The notes beneath the pieces were generated by a model. The model had not been told where the DNA came from, did not search any database, and saw nothing but the letters and a program-made list of their open reading frames with translations. From contig NZ_JAENHM010000060.1 in assembly GCF_016595245.1 (NCBI RefSeq), positions 1-64,000 on the forward strand: 64,000 nucleotides of DNA, written 5' to 3'. This DNA is from Azospirillum endophyticum (lineage in GTDB: Bacteria > Pseudomonadota > Alphaproteobacteria > Azospirillales > Azospirillaceae). The position numbers and the translations under genes were made by a program. Below are positions 29,000-36,348 of this stretch, piece by piece (position 1 is the first letter of the stretch; every line of letters begins with the position of its first letter).

Positions 29000-29236
29000 A
29001 TGACGATTGCCGCCGTACAGAGCAAAATGGCTCGGGCTGCCGTGGGGTGGGGTGTGCGCGACCTTGCGAAGGAAGCGGGCGTGTCGGTTGACACTGTGTC
29101 ACGGCTGGAGCGTGGTGAAGAGCTTCAGCCGCGCACCCTTGCCGCGATCCAAACAGCCCTGGAAGCGGCCGGCGTCGAGTTCATTCCGGAGAATGGGGGT
29201 GGTGCTGGCGTTAGGTTGAAGAGAGGCAATGCATGA
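29000..29236 (+). CDS. Xre-family transcriptional regulator
   Basis: A 78-aa helix-turn-helix protein, with GWGVRDLAKEAGVSVDTVSR (about 17-36) as the HTH and LERGEELQPRTLAAIQTALEAAGVEF following, the classical Xre/CI-like fold. It lacks a C-terminal oligomerisation domain. The start ATG at 29000 lies about 50 nt after its promoter. The operator overlapping its own -10 box suggests self-repression. It probably keeps the element quiet during lysogeny-like carriage. Confidence 0.75.
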   Translation: MTIAAVQSKMARAAVGWGVRDLAKEAGVSVDTVSRLERGEELQPRTLAAIQTALEAAGVEFIPENGGGAGVRLKRGNA

Positions 29237-29299
29237 ATTGCACAGCTTAGGCAAAATGAAACAAAACATTGGATATGTTAGAAAGTAAGGAAAATTCCG

Positions 29300-29869
29300 G
29301 TGAATTTTACAGATATAATCAAAATAGTTCTCGGAACAGGGGTTCTTAGTGCAATATTAAACTCGATAATTAGTCACTATTTGACTTCTCGTAATGAAGA
29401 AAAGATAGAAAGTAATCGAGTAAAGAGGGAGGGAACTTTTTTAGCTATAAGGTTGGCTACTACGTTAGAGGGGTTCGCTCATGAGTGCCAAAACCTTATG
29501 GCCAGCAATCAAAACTACTTTACAACAGGTGGAGCAGTTGGAAACATGTATATTATGTTGCCAAAAATTCCTGAATATCCAACTGATTCAGACTGGAAAT
29601 GTTTAAACGTAGATCTAGCAGAGGCGGCTCTCTCTTTTAGAAATGAAGTAAAAGAAGCTCAATATTATATAGACTTTGAAATAGAAATTAATGACAACGA
29701 AGGCGGAGCTAATGAATTTATTGTTGTATCAAGAAGAATTGGTATCGCTTCTTTGAAAATTGCCGAATTGCTCAGGAAAAATTACGGCCTTCCAGAATAT
29801 AAGCACGCATTAGAATTGATGAATGTATTCGAATACAAAGAGGACGGAGCAGCGAGAGATATAAAATAA
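29300..29869 (+). CDS. AT-rich membrane-anchored cargo protein, unknown function
   Basis: A 189-aa protein whose DNA is strikingly AT-rich against the surrounding GC-rich genes, a sign of separate acquisition. Residues about 6-24 (IIKIVLGTGVLSAILNSII) form one N-terminal membrane helix; the rest is a helical, acidic cytoplasmic domain with no recognised motif. It starts at GTG 29300, with AAGGA upstream. It sits beside the right iteron array and the integrase, a position where satellites carry accessory, often anti-phage, genes. A defence or superinfection role is inference from position only. Confidence 0.6.
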   Translation: MNFTDIIKIVLGTGVLSAILNSIISHYLTSRNEEKIESNRVKREGTFLAIRLATTLEGFAHECQNLMASNQNYFTTGGAVGNMYIMLPKIPEYPTDSDWKCLNVDLAEAALSFRNEVKEAQYYIDFEIEINDNEGGANEFIVVSRRIGIASLKIAELLRKNYGLPEYKHALELMNVFEYKEDGAARDIK

Positions 29870-30005
29870 TAAAAGTTGACGCTTCTTCTCTGAATTAGAA
29901 GAGCCCGCCCGGCTCCTACCGTGGCGGGCTTCGTCGTTCCGGAGCGCCGGTAATCCCCGGTTGGTAACCCCGGTAACCTCGGCTCGCGCGATGCACTGAT
30001 CGGCC

Positions 30006-30110
30006 GGTTACACCACGCAGTTACACCGGTTACACCATGCTTCCGAGCTGGTGTAACCGAAAAACCGTCAATAAAATCAATGCGGTTACACCGGTTACAC
30101 CGGTTACACC
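30006..30110 (-). repeat. Right iteron array (seven 9-mers, inverted copy of the left)
   Basis: Read on the minus strand: three abutting GGTGTAACC (30110-30084), a 25-nt spacer starting GCATTGAT and ending in a T-run, one inverted GGTTACACC (30058-30050), 13 nt, two abutting copies (30036-30019), 4 nt, and a last copy (30014-30006). Spacing and total length (105 bp) are identical to 23878-23982. It ends 5 nt from the integrase stop. Confidence 0.85.
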
Positions 30111-30115
30111 GGAAA

Positions 30116-31363
30116 TCAGGCATCACCTGCACGTTTCCGCTTCTTTGCGGCCGACAACGGCACCACGTTGGCCTTAGCCCCCTGGCAGAAATCGGCCCAC
30201 AGCTGCATCAGCACGCGCCGCTTCTCCAGCAGATCGCCGCGCCGATAGGCGGCCTCCACCTTGTTCTTGATGGTGTGGGCCAGCGCCATCTCCGCCACGT
30301 CGCTGGGGGTGTTCGTCGTCTCGGCCGTCCAGTCGCGGAAGGCGGAGCGGAAGCCGTGGGCGGTAGCTTCCACCTTCATCCGCCGCAGCACCATGGTCAG
30401 GGTCATGTCCGACATGGGCTTGCCGGGCTTGCTGCCCTCGAACACCAGGGCGTCGACGTCATCCGGCTTGCGGGCCAGCTTGCGGGCTTCCTCCAGCAGC
30501 TCCAGGGCGCGCGGCGCCAGCGGCACCACATGCGGCTTGCCGGCCTTCATCCGCTCCGCCGGGATCGTCCACAGCTTGGCCGCGGTGTCGATCTCCCGCC
30601 ACACGGCCGCTCGCATCTCCCCCGACCGCACCGCGGTCAGGATCAGGAACTCCATCGCCAGCTTGACCACCGGGCCGGTCTGGTCGGTCACCCGCAGCTT
30701 GGTCAGGAAGGCCGGCACGTCGTCATAGGGCAAGGCGGTGAAGTGCTCGGCCGTGTCCTTCTGCTTCGGCAGTCCCTTGACCACGGAACGCACCGGGTTC
30801 TCGCCTTCCCGGTAGTTCTTGGTCGCAGCCCAGTCCAGCACCGTCCCGATCCGCTGGCGCACCCGGCGGGCCGTCTCGGGCTTCTCCAGCCAGATCGGCG
30901 AGAGCACGTCCCGCACCTCGGGCATGCCGATCTTGTCCACCGTCATGGCGCCGATCACCGGGAAGGCATAGGTTTCCAGGGTGGTGAGCCACTGGTCAGC
31001 GTGCTTTCCGTTCTTCCACGAGTCCTTGTGATCGGTGTGGCAGGCGCGGGCCGCGGTCTCGAAGGTCGGCACGACGCGCATAGCCTTCTGACGCTCGGCC
31101 AAGGGGTCGCCGCCGGCACGGGCCACCTTGCGCATGGCCGTCGCCGTATCCCGCGCCTCGGCCAGCGACACCAGGGACGTGGAGCCCAGCCCGATATCCC
31201 GCCGCCTCCCCTGCACCATGATCCGCAGGAGCCAGCGCCGGGCGCCCGACTCGTCCACCTCCAGATACAGCCCGTTGCCGTCCGCATGCCGGCCGGGCTT
31301 GGCGTTGCGCACTGCAACCGCAGTCAGGGCCTTTTCGGGGTGCCTCCCGGTTCGCTTGGTCAT
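30116..31363 (-). CDS. int: P4-type tyrosine recombinase (integrase)
   Basis: A 415-aa site-specific recombinase that inserts and excises the element at tRNA-Ser. The N-terminal arm-binding (DUF4102) domain spans about 8-95 with GNGLYLEVDESGARRWLLR. The core-binding SAM-like domain covers about 105-185. The catalytic residues are Arg in TAVRSGEMR (about 252-260), HGFRSAFRDW (about 348-357), the later His in ALAHTIKNK, and the nucleophile Tyr in VEAAYRRGD (about 382). All are intact. It lies inside attR; arm-like repeats are visible at both ends of the element. Confidence 0.93.
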   Translation of the reverse strand: MTKRTGRHPEKALTAVAVRNAKPGRHADGNGLYLEVDESGARRWLLRIMVQGRRRDIGLGSTSLVSLAEARDTATAMRKVARAGGDPLAERQKAMRVVPTFETAARACHTDHKDSWKNGKHADQWLTTLETYAFPVIGAMTVDKIGMPEVRDVLSPIWLEKPETARRVRQRIGTVLDWAATKNYREGENPVRSVVKGLPKQKDTAEHFTALPYDDVPAFLTKLRVTDQTGPVVKLAMEFLILTAVRSGEMRAAVWREIDTAAKLWTIPAERMKAGKPHVVPLAPRALELLEEARKLARKPDDVDALVFEGSKPGKPMSDMTLTMVLRRMKVEATAHGFRSAFRDWTAETTNTPSDVAEMALAHTIKNKVEAAYRRGDLLEKRRVLMQLWADFCQGAKANVVPLSAAKKRKRAGDA

Positions 31364-31383
31364 TTCGATTCCCTGCCAATCCT

Positions 31384-31510
31384 ACCCCACACCTCACCCC
31401 ACATTCTGTTTCGGGTGCAGGCGGATGGCAATGGACAAGCGTGGACGCTGGCGGAAAATAGTTCCGCTCAGATCAATGGCTTATCGAATATTAGCGGACG
31501 CTAGCGGACA
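31384..31510. repeat. Arm-type repeats at the right end
   Basis: ACCCCACATT (31396-31405) also occurs at the left end (21129-21138), and a related ACCCCACACC is at 31384-31393. AGCGGACG (31493-31500) recurs at 21163-21170, with a further AGCGGACA at 31503-31510. Such short shared repeats near both att sites fit integrase arm-binding sites. Confidence 0.5.
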
Positions 31511-31534
31511 CCAGCAAACGCCTTGTTCTGAAGA

Positions 31535-31549
31535 CACCTCTTCCGCCAC
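31535..31549 (+). repeat. attR core
   Basis: CACCTCTTCCGCCAC, exact copy of 21047-21061. Flanking bases differ (AAAATAGG here), marking the original downstream chromosomal sequence of tRNA-Ser. Confidence 0.85.
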
Positions 31550-31575
31550 AAAATAGGCCAGAGCGTTGATTGCGG

Positions 31576-31758
31576 TTAAAAGTACGCTTTAGCTCTTGGT
31601 ATTGACGCAGCTGCCAGCGATAGCTCGTGGACGAAAGCCTCGCTTTCCGACGAATCACAAAAATCTTCGTTCGCATGGAGCATTGCGTCTTCAGTCGAGG
31701 ACAAGCTGTATATTAGGGACAAATCAGCGCCCTTAAGTCTCCACTGTTCTATCGGCAA
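31576..31758 (-). CDS. Small ORF, possibly a gene remnant
   Basis: A 60-aa frame starting at TTG 31758 with AAAGGA 4-7 nt upstream, or at a later in-frame ATG. It ends 26 nt outside attR. It is acidic, Ser/Leu rich and helical-looking, with no family recognised. It lies in AT-leaning DNA unlike the core genome. It might be a short real gene or the cut end of a gene lost when the island changed. Confidence 0.3.
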   Translation of the reverse strand: MPIEQWRLKGADLSLIYSLSSTEDAMLHANEDFCDSSESEAFVHELSLAAASIPRAKAYF

Positions 31759-32126
31759 ATATTCCTTTGGAGATATCGAATAATTATTTAGGCTTACAGC
31801 CGATCGTTATCGCCCCCGTTGAACTCTTTCAGCGCCTCCATTTTGGGCCGTGTAGCTACTGCCGGGTCTGTGAGTGTCTGCTAATCGGGGGACTGATTGG
31901 CGTCGTTAGTATTCTGTGCCCTGCAAAGTGCTAACCAGCGAGGGTTGCGTTTGTAGGTGTGGGCATCTATGCAAAGGCGGAGAAACTCTGTTAGCGCCTG
32001 ACCACCTTATAGCAACCGATTAGATGAGCGATTGCAAAATTAGGGGTGCTCGTGACTCATCCAATGTGGAGTTTATTTCGTACGAATGGCGGGGGGACTA
32101 AAGCGTAGCAGTGCATAAATCTTGAA
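31759..32126. other. Non-coding stretch outside attR
   Basis: About 370 bp without a credible coding frame or recognised RNA gene, moderately AT-leaning. I see no repeat, hairpin or att-like sequence in it. Confidence 0.4.
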
Positions 32127-32160
32127 AGAGGGCCCCGCAAGAAGAATTGACGGGCCCTCT
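32127..32160 (-). terminator. Hairpin terminator behind the ParA-like gene
   Basis: Stem AGAGGGCCC/GGGCCCTCT with a 16-nt loop, 42 nt after the stop of the ParA-like gene. On the minus strand it is followed by a short TTTC run, so it is a moderate Rho-independent candidate. Confidence 0.5.
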
Positions 32161-32201
32161 GTTGAAATCATACATTTAATCAGAGTAGTTTTATCTAATA
32201 T

Positions 32202-33239
32202 TTATTTAAGCTCTTGAATGATTTTATCGGCAATGGCATTTATTTGTCTCCTGACTTTCCCAATCAATTTCAACTGAGCTTCAGACCATTTCTGTTTATC
32301 ACCAGTTAAATTTTTTACTTGCTTGTGTTGATCAAGCTTCGCTGCAGGAACATTTAGCCAAAGGCTATTCTGCATAAGAACATTCATGTCCTCTACTTTC
32401 CCTATATTGTAACTTTCTCCATCAATCTCTCTCACCGCTGCATAAGATTTCACATGTTGATTAAGATTTTCCGCGAGCCTATTATTCGACTCATCAATAT
32501 TGTGGTAATGCGCTTGATCAGCTCTAAGCATTTTCCTTGACCTAGTATCATACCCATTGAAAATCCATCCAGAAAACTGAGGCTTTCCTAGGTTGTCATA
32601 CTCAGGAGAGCCATAGTTATTTTGCTTAAAGCGAACGATGCCATTTTCCCAATCGGCAATGAACTGAGGAAGCATTTGAGCAATCAAGCTAATGCAATAT
32701 TCACTAAATGTGTCTGATGTACATGGTATGACAAGATAATCAGAAGAGTAAAGCGCAGATCTTACTAAGCCTCCAAAAGAAGGTGGAAGATCGATCATAA
32801 CATAATCAAACACCTCTCCATCTTCACGCAATTTTGCCTCTAAAGTTCTAATTGCCGTAAATTTTGCTATTCCATTTCCGGTAAGGAGATCATTGCCCAC
32901 GCTCAAGGAGTCAGAATAAACGTTTAGCCAGAAATCTCCGGCTACAATCTTCACGTTCTCATTCGTATGAGGACCATCATGAATAGATATTGGACCTGGT
33001 CCGGTATTTTGAAGATAACCTTGAAGGAATGAGCGAACTGTTCTGGGTTGAACCGCATTGGAAACAAGTGATTTGAATGCATCAGCGCCGAGCATTGCAA
33101 TGGATAAATTGCATTGAGGATCGAAATCAATAAGAAGAACTCTTTTTCCTTTTTCTGCAAGAGCATCAGCAACATTCCACGTTAATGTAGTCTTCCCAAC
33201 TCCACCCTTGTTATTAAACACACTAATGAACTTCGCCAT
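32202..33239 (-). CDS. Orphan ParA-type ATPase
   Basis: A 345-aa MinD/ParA-family ATPase in AT-rich DNA. It has the deviant Walker A NKGGVGKTTLT (about 10-20), the A' motif LLIDFDPQCNLS (about 36-47) and Walker B VMIDLPPSFGG (about 145-155). The C-terminal 110 residues are an extension without recognised domain. No ParB, centromere-like repeat or second gene accompanies it, so classic plasmid partition is unlikely. Start taken at ATG 33239 rather than 33251, which abuts its would-be ribosome site. Foreign composition and position beside an integration site suggest an accessory, perhaps defence, gene. Confidence 0.75.
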   Translation of the reverse strand: MAKFISVFNNKGGVGKTTLTWNVADALAEKGKRVLLIDFDPQCNLSIAMLGADAFKSLVSNAVQPRTVRSFLQGYLQNTGPGPISIHDGPHTNENVKIVAGDFWLNVYSDSLSVGNDLLTGNGIAKFTAIRTLEAKLREDGEVFDYVMIDLPPSFGGLVRSALYSSDYLVIPCTSDTFSEYCISLIAQMLPQFIADWENGIVRFKQNNYGSPEYDNLGKPQFSGWIFNGYDTRSRKMLRADQAHYHNIDESNNRLAENLNQHVKSYAAVREIDGESYNIGKVEDMNVLMQNSLWLNVPAAKLDQHKQVKNLTGDKQKWSEAQLKLIGKVRRQINAIADKIIQELK

Positions 33240-33287
33240 TTTCGGTCTCATCCTCAGGTTTTGGTTTTGTCTTCACACAGGGTTTAA

Positions 33288-33315
33288 ATGTTATTACGAG
33301 ATCATATTTTCGCAA
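33288..33315 (-). promoter_or_regulatory. Possible promoter of the ParA-like gene
   Basis: On the minus strand TTGCGA (33310-33315) and TAACAT (33288-33293) with a 16-nt spacer, about 50 nt before the start. The remaining 33316-33677 is AT-rich and holds no gene I can support; a 32-codon frame ending at 33506 has no ribosome site. Confidence 0.35.
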
Positions 33316-33677
33316 AAACTGTAAATGCGCAAGAGCAGTTTTTCAATTCTTACCTACAATCTCCCTTTCGAACATATTTTGATTAGAGCCATTACGGTGT
33401 GGGCACATTAGCTTGCGTCAGTCAAAAACAAATTGGCCAATTCGTCGATTGCAGATGGAACGGCTGAGCATGTTCTAGACGAAAATCCTATTTTTCAGGA
33501 TAATCTCATGCATATGTCTCCTCAAGATTAAATACTTCAAGCAGATCGTAAAGAGAATTTATTCGCATAAAATCAATACTACCCCACTCAATTACTGCGT
33601 TCATCGACCATCCCGCGAGCCCACCCGAAGGCAAGCTCGTCTCTCTACGCGTCAGTCGAACACCGGAAAACCTGACC

Positions 33678-34298
33678 TCACGATGTAGGCAGCCCGGCAA
33701 CCTTCGGCTTGGATCCGGCCTGCACAAGCGCCTGATGAAGGTTCGCATCCTGGACGACCAGTTGGACCGCGTCCCTCAGCGCGGCCGACAGGGCCGGCGC
33801 GGCCTGTTCGCCCATCATCAGCATGACGTCCTTGTTGACGCCGACCGCCCGATAGCTGCGGCTGTAGATCAGGGTGCCGTCCTGGCGCTTGGCGGTCAGA
33901 TCGAACGCGACCTCCGCCACGGCCTCGGCTGTCCAGAATCCGGGCTTGAAGTCATTGTAGAAATTGGTGGTCTGCACCGTGATGGCGATTCCACCAGGGC
34001 CGACGTTGAATCCCAGCGACGACAACTCGGTCTGGACGGCTTGCCCCACCTCCGCAACGATGTCGTTCGAAGCGGTGATCTTCGCCATCTCCATGCCGTA
34101 GCCATTCTTCTTGGTCGACACCCGGTCGCGGTTGGCGACACGCCCATCGGCCGGCGAAACGCTGATGGTGACGTCCTTGGCGCCTTGGACCACCGAGATA
34201 TTGGCGGGAGCCGAGTATTTGACCGGGATCGCGTCCTCGGTCAGGGCGCAGCCGGAAACCAGGGCTGCAAGCAGGGCACAAGCCAGGAGCTTCTTCAT
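33678..34298 (-). CDS. YajG-like outer-membrane lipoprotein
   Basis: A 206-aa predicted lipoprotein. The signal MKKLLACALLAALVSGC ends in a lipobox with Cys17. The mature part has VSPADGRVANRDRVSTKKNGYG, EVGQAVQTELSSLGF and YNDFKPGF blocks that resemble the YajG family of unknown function. Start ATG 34298 is chosen because it gives a proper signal peptide. It lies 24 nt after the next lipoprotein gene on the same strand; both probably form one unit. GC-rich, so ordinary chromosome resumes here. Confidence 0.7.
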   Translation of the reverse strand: MKKLLACALLAALVSGCALTEDAIPVKYSAPANISVVQGAKDVTISVSPADGRVANRDRVSTKKNGYGMEMAKITASNDIVAEVGQAVQTELSSLGFNVGPGGIAITVQTTNFYNDFKPGFWTAEAVAEVAFDLTAKRQDGTLIYSRSYRAVGVNKDVMLMMGEQAAPALSAALRDAVQLVVQDANLHQALVQAGSKPKVAGLPTS

Positions 34299-34321
34299 GT
34301 CTTTTTCAATCCTGAGGGTTT

Positions 34322-34840
34322 TCAATCGACGACCTTGATGCCCTGCGGACGGGCGATCTGGTTCGGCAGATGGTCGGCGGACAGCACGCGCTGATAGGTT
34401 CCGCTGGCCTGGACCATCACCCGGTCGGCCGGGTTGAACACCCGGTCGCCCGCCGCCTGCTCCTGAACGATCGTGATGGTCTTTCCGTTGGCGAGGGTGA
34501 TGGTGTATTCGATCCCGACACGGTCGCTCGCCGCCTGTTCAGCGATCGCACCCACCGCGGCACCCACGAGGACGCCGCCCAGGATCGCCGCGACGTTGCC
34601 GCTTCCACGGCCGACGTTCGACATGGCCAGCCCTCCGGCCGTCCCACCGACGACGCCACCGACGCCGGTGTTCTGGCCGCGGATATCGACTGGGCGGGAA
34701 GCGACCACCGTTCCAAACTCAACCGCCGATGCCCGACCGACATCCTGGAAGCTGTAGCGGCTTTGACCCTGCGTCGCGCAACCGGCAAGGCTGCCCATCA
34801 CGCATAGACCTGCGACGATTACTACAAACCGCTTCATCAT
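34322..34840 (-). CDS. Glycine-zipper outer-membrane lipoprotein (SlyB/17-kDa antigen type)
   Basis: A 172-aa lipoprotein with signal MMKRFVVIVAGLCVMGSLAGC (lipobox Cys21 or so). The middle is a glycine zipper (GVGGVVGGTAGGLAMS and AAILGGVLVGAAVGAI), then a C-terminal beta domain ending in QIARPQGIKVVD. This is the SlyB/OmpA-like 17-kDa surface antigen layout; such proteins stabilise the outer membrane. The start is ambiguous among TTG, GTG and two ATGs in a row (34837-34849); 34840 is preferred. Confidence 0.78.
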   Translation of the reverse strand: MMKRFVVIVAGLCVMGSLAGCATQGQSRYSFQDVGRASAVEFGTVVASRPVDIRGQNTGVGGVVGGTAGGLAMSNVGRGSGNVAAILGGVLVGAAVGAIAEQAASDRVGIEYTITLANGKTITIVQEQAAGDRVFNPADRVMVQASGTYQRVLSADHLPNQIARPQGIKVVD

Positions 34841-35097
34841 CACCAACAATGCCCCCTCATGACGAATACCTTCATGCACAATCAACCTGAACATGCCAGG
34901 GCGCGGGGGATATGTCGATAGTGGCAAGCACAACGGGAAGACAAAGCAACCATAAGGTCTCTTAACCATCAGCGTGGCTGCCCAACACCCCCGAATGTCA
35001 TACGCTGGTATGGACCTCTATCCTTTTGCGACCCCTCGATTGCTCTGCTAGCGTCGCTTCAAGAACATCGGCCAAGAACATCGGAAGGGGTGGAGCA

Positions 35098-35544
35098 ATG
35101 GGACTGATCAGCTTTCTGAAGAAGGCTGCCGCCGGTCATACCGACGGCCAGAAGCAGGCGCGCTACGACCGGGCGAATGCGCGGTTCAACGACTACAACG
35201 AAGTGGTCCAGTGGTATGCCGAGGACGGGAGCAACGACGGCAACCCCACCATTCTCCAGGACTATCAGGCACTCGCGGCTTTACCATTCCGTCCGGGGCA
35301 TAAGGCGACTTTGGTCGGCTACCGCAACGACATCACGCGCAAGCTTGGCCATGCCGCCCACATCGGCACCAAGCAGAACGCCTGGATTTCCGCCTTCCTG
35401 CGACCCGAGGACGGCACCGTCTATTGCGCCTATGTGCTGCTGCGCGACAACAACCAGCAGTTCGCGATGATGAAGCCCTATTGGTTCCTCTCGGGCAGCG
35501 AGACGGAGGCCGGGTTCAAACGGTCCGTCACCGGCGTCATCTGA
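35098..35544 (+). CDS. Uncharacterised protein
   Basis: A 148-aa soluble protein I do not recognise. It begins MGLISFLKKAAAGHTDGQKQ, rich in Gly/Asn/Asp, with a central WYAEDGSNDGNPT region and no membrane segment or signal peptide. The ATG at 35098 follows GGGGTGGAG about 5 nt upstream. It is followed after 25 nt by another unknown gene on the same strand, so the two likely act together. GC-rich and core-like. Confidence 0.65.
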   Translation: MGLISFLKKAAAGHTDGQKQARYDRANARFNDYNEVVQWYAEDGSNDGNPTILQDYQALAALPFRPGHKATLVGYRNDITRKLGHAAHIGTKQNAWISAFLRPEDGTVYCAYVLLRDNNQQFAMMKPYWFLSGSETEAGFKRSVTGVI

Positions 35545-35569
35545 CTTCGCGAACAGGAGAGGTCCGCAC

Positions 35570-36187
35570 ATGCCGAACGTCGCCGATCTGGTCGCGAATC
35601 CCGAAAGCTTCCTCAAGAACAACCTGATCCTGATCCAGTACCAGGCCTACCAGCCCAACTACCGCGTCGGCGGCGTGAAGAACTTCAGCCTGGACGACGA
35701 CGGCATGACCTGCACCCGGAAGGGCACCGGCGTCATCTCGCAGTTCAAGACGAAGAACGCCGCCGTCTGGTCGCTGCGCTACGAACAGGGCAACCGGCCG
35801 GGAAACTGGAGCGCCTATTGGCTGCCCTATGACCAGGACTTCAAGCATCTGGTGGTGCTGGACGACGAGGCCGACGTGATGTTCACGCCGGCGATGGACG
35901 GCTGCTCCTTCGGCTTCAGCGACCATGGCGGCGGCACCTATTCCGCCTCGCACGGCAACCTGCAGACCGCCCAGGGCCGCATCGACGAGGCCGGCCTGCG
36001 CCAGGGCATGCGCCTGCACGCCACCACGCTGCACAAGTCGCAATACATGAACGTGCCCGGCACCGACGGGGTGAAGGTCACGCTGGTCGGGGTGCGCAAC
36101 GGCAAGAAGTGGCGCTTCTTCTATCAGCAATATCTCGACAACATGGGCGCCTTCACCCTGCTGAAGGTGGCCGAGGTCAAGAAATAA
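35570..36187 (+). CDS. Uncharacterised protein, partner of the previous gene
   Basis: A 205-aa protein without recognised family, starting MPNVADLVANPESFLKNN. It contains NYRVGGVKNFSLDDDGMTCT (about 30-49) and repeated aromatic/Gly-rich beta-like stretches, and looks like an all-beta soluble domain. The ribosome site AGGAGAGG precedes the ATG. It is in tandem with the 148-aa gene, then ends 160 nt before pepN. Function unknown. Confidence 0.65.
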   Translation: MPNVADLVANPESFLKNNLILIQYQAYQPNYRVGGVKNFSLDDDGMTCTRKGTGVISQFKTKNAAVWSLRYEQGNRPGNWSAYWLPYDQDFKHLVVLDDEADVMFTPAMDGCSFGFSDHGGGTYSASHGNLQTAQGRIDEAGLRQGMRLHATTLHKSQYMNVPGTDGVKVTLVGVRNGKKWRFFYQQYLDNMGAFTLLKVAEVKK

Positions 36188-36348
36188 GGCGGCTGCCGGC
36201 TCCGGCCGGCACCCCAGCTCCGTCCTGATTTCCGACCCCATTCCCCCCATTCCCGCCAGAGACAGCCCGGTTCCGCCTTGCTACAGTTCCTGTCCCCTCG
36301 GACCCGTCCCGCAGGGCCGTTCCGTACGACAGACCAGAGACAAGGCAC

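Larger units (their letters stand above)
21047..31549. mobile_element. Satellite-like integrative element in tRNA-Ser
   Basis: A 15-bp direct repeat of the tRNA 3' end (CACCTCTTCCGCCAC) occurs at 21047-21061 and again at 31535-31549. A P4-type tyrosine recombinase gene lies just inside the right copy. Between the repeats are two excisionase/AlpA-like proteins, a primase-type zinc protein, a TOPRIM+DUF927 replicase, an Xre regulator, one HK97-fold capsid gene and an AT-rich cargo gene. No portal, terminase, protease or tail genes are visible. I infer a phage satellite or a capsid-bearing integrative element; a decayed prophage is the main alternative, but the ORFs look intact. Confidence 0.85.

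Noticed and set aside
23878..30110. Iteron arrays as CRISPR repeats
   Set aside because: Units are 9 bp, often abutting, with no 30-nt spacers and no cas genes nearby.
29782..30132. Small minus-strand frame covering the right iteron array
   Set aside because: It overlaps both the integrase end and the AT-rich gene and shows only repeat-derived residues (CNR units); no ribosome site.
32127..32160. Hairpin as an attachment or recombination site
   Set aside because: Position right behind a stop codon and a short T-run fit a terminator better, and no second copy was seen.
33506..33748. An 80-aa frame between the ParA-like and YajG-like genes
   Set aside because: It overlaps the end of the YajG-like gene and has no ribosome site at any possible start.
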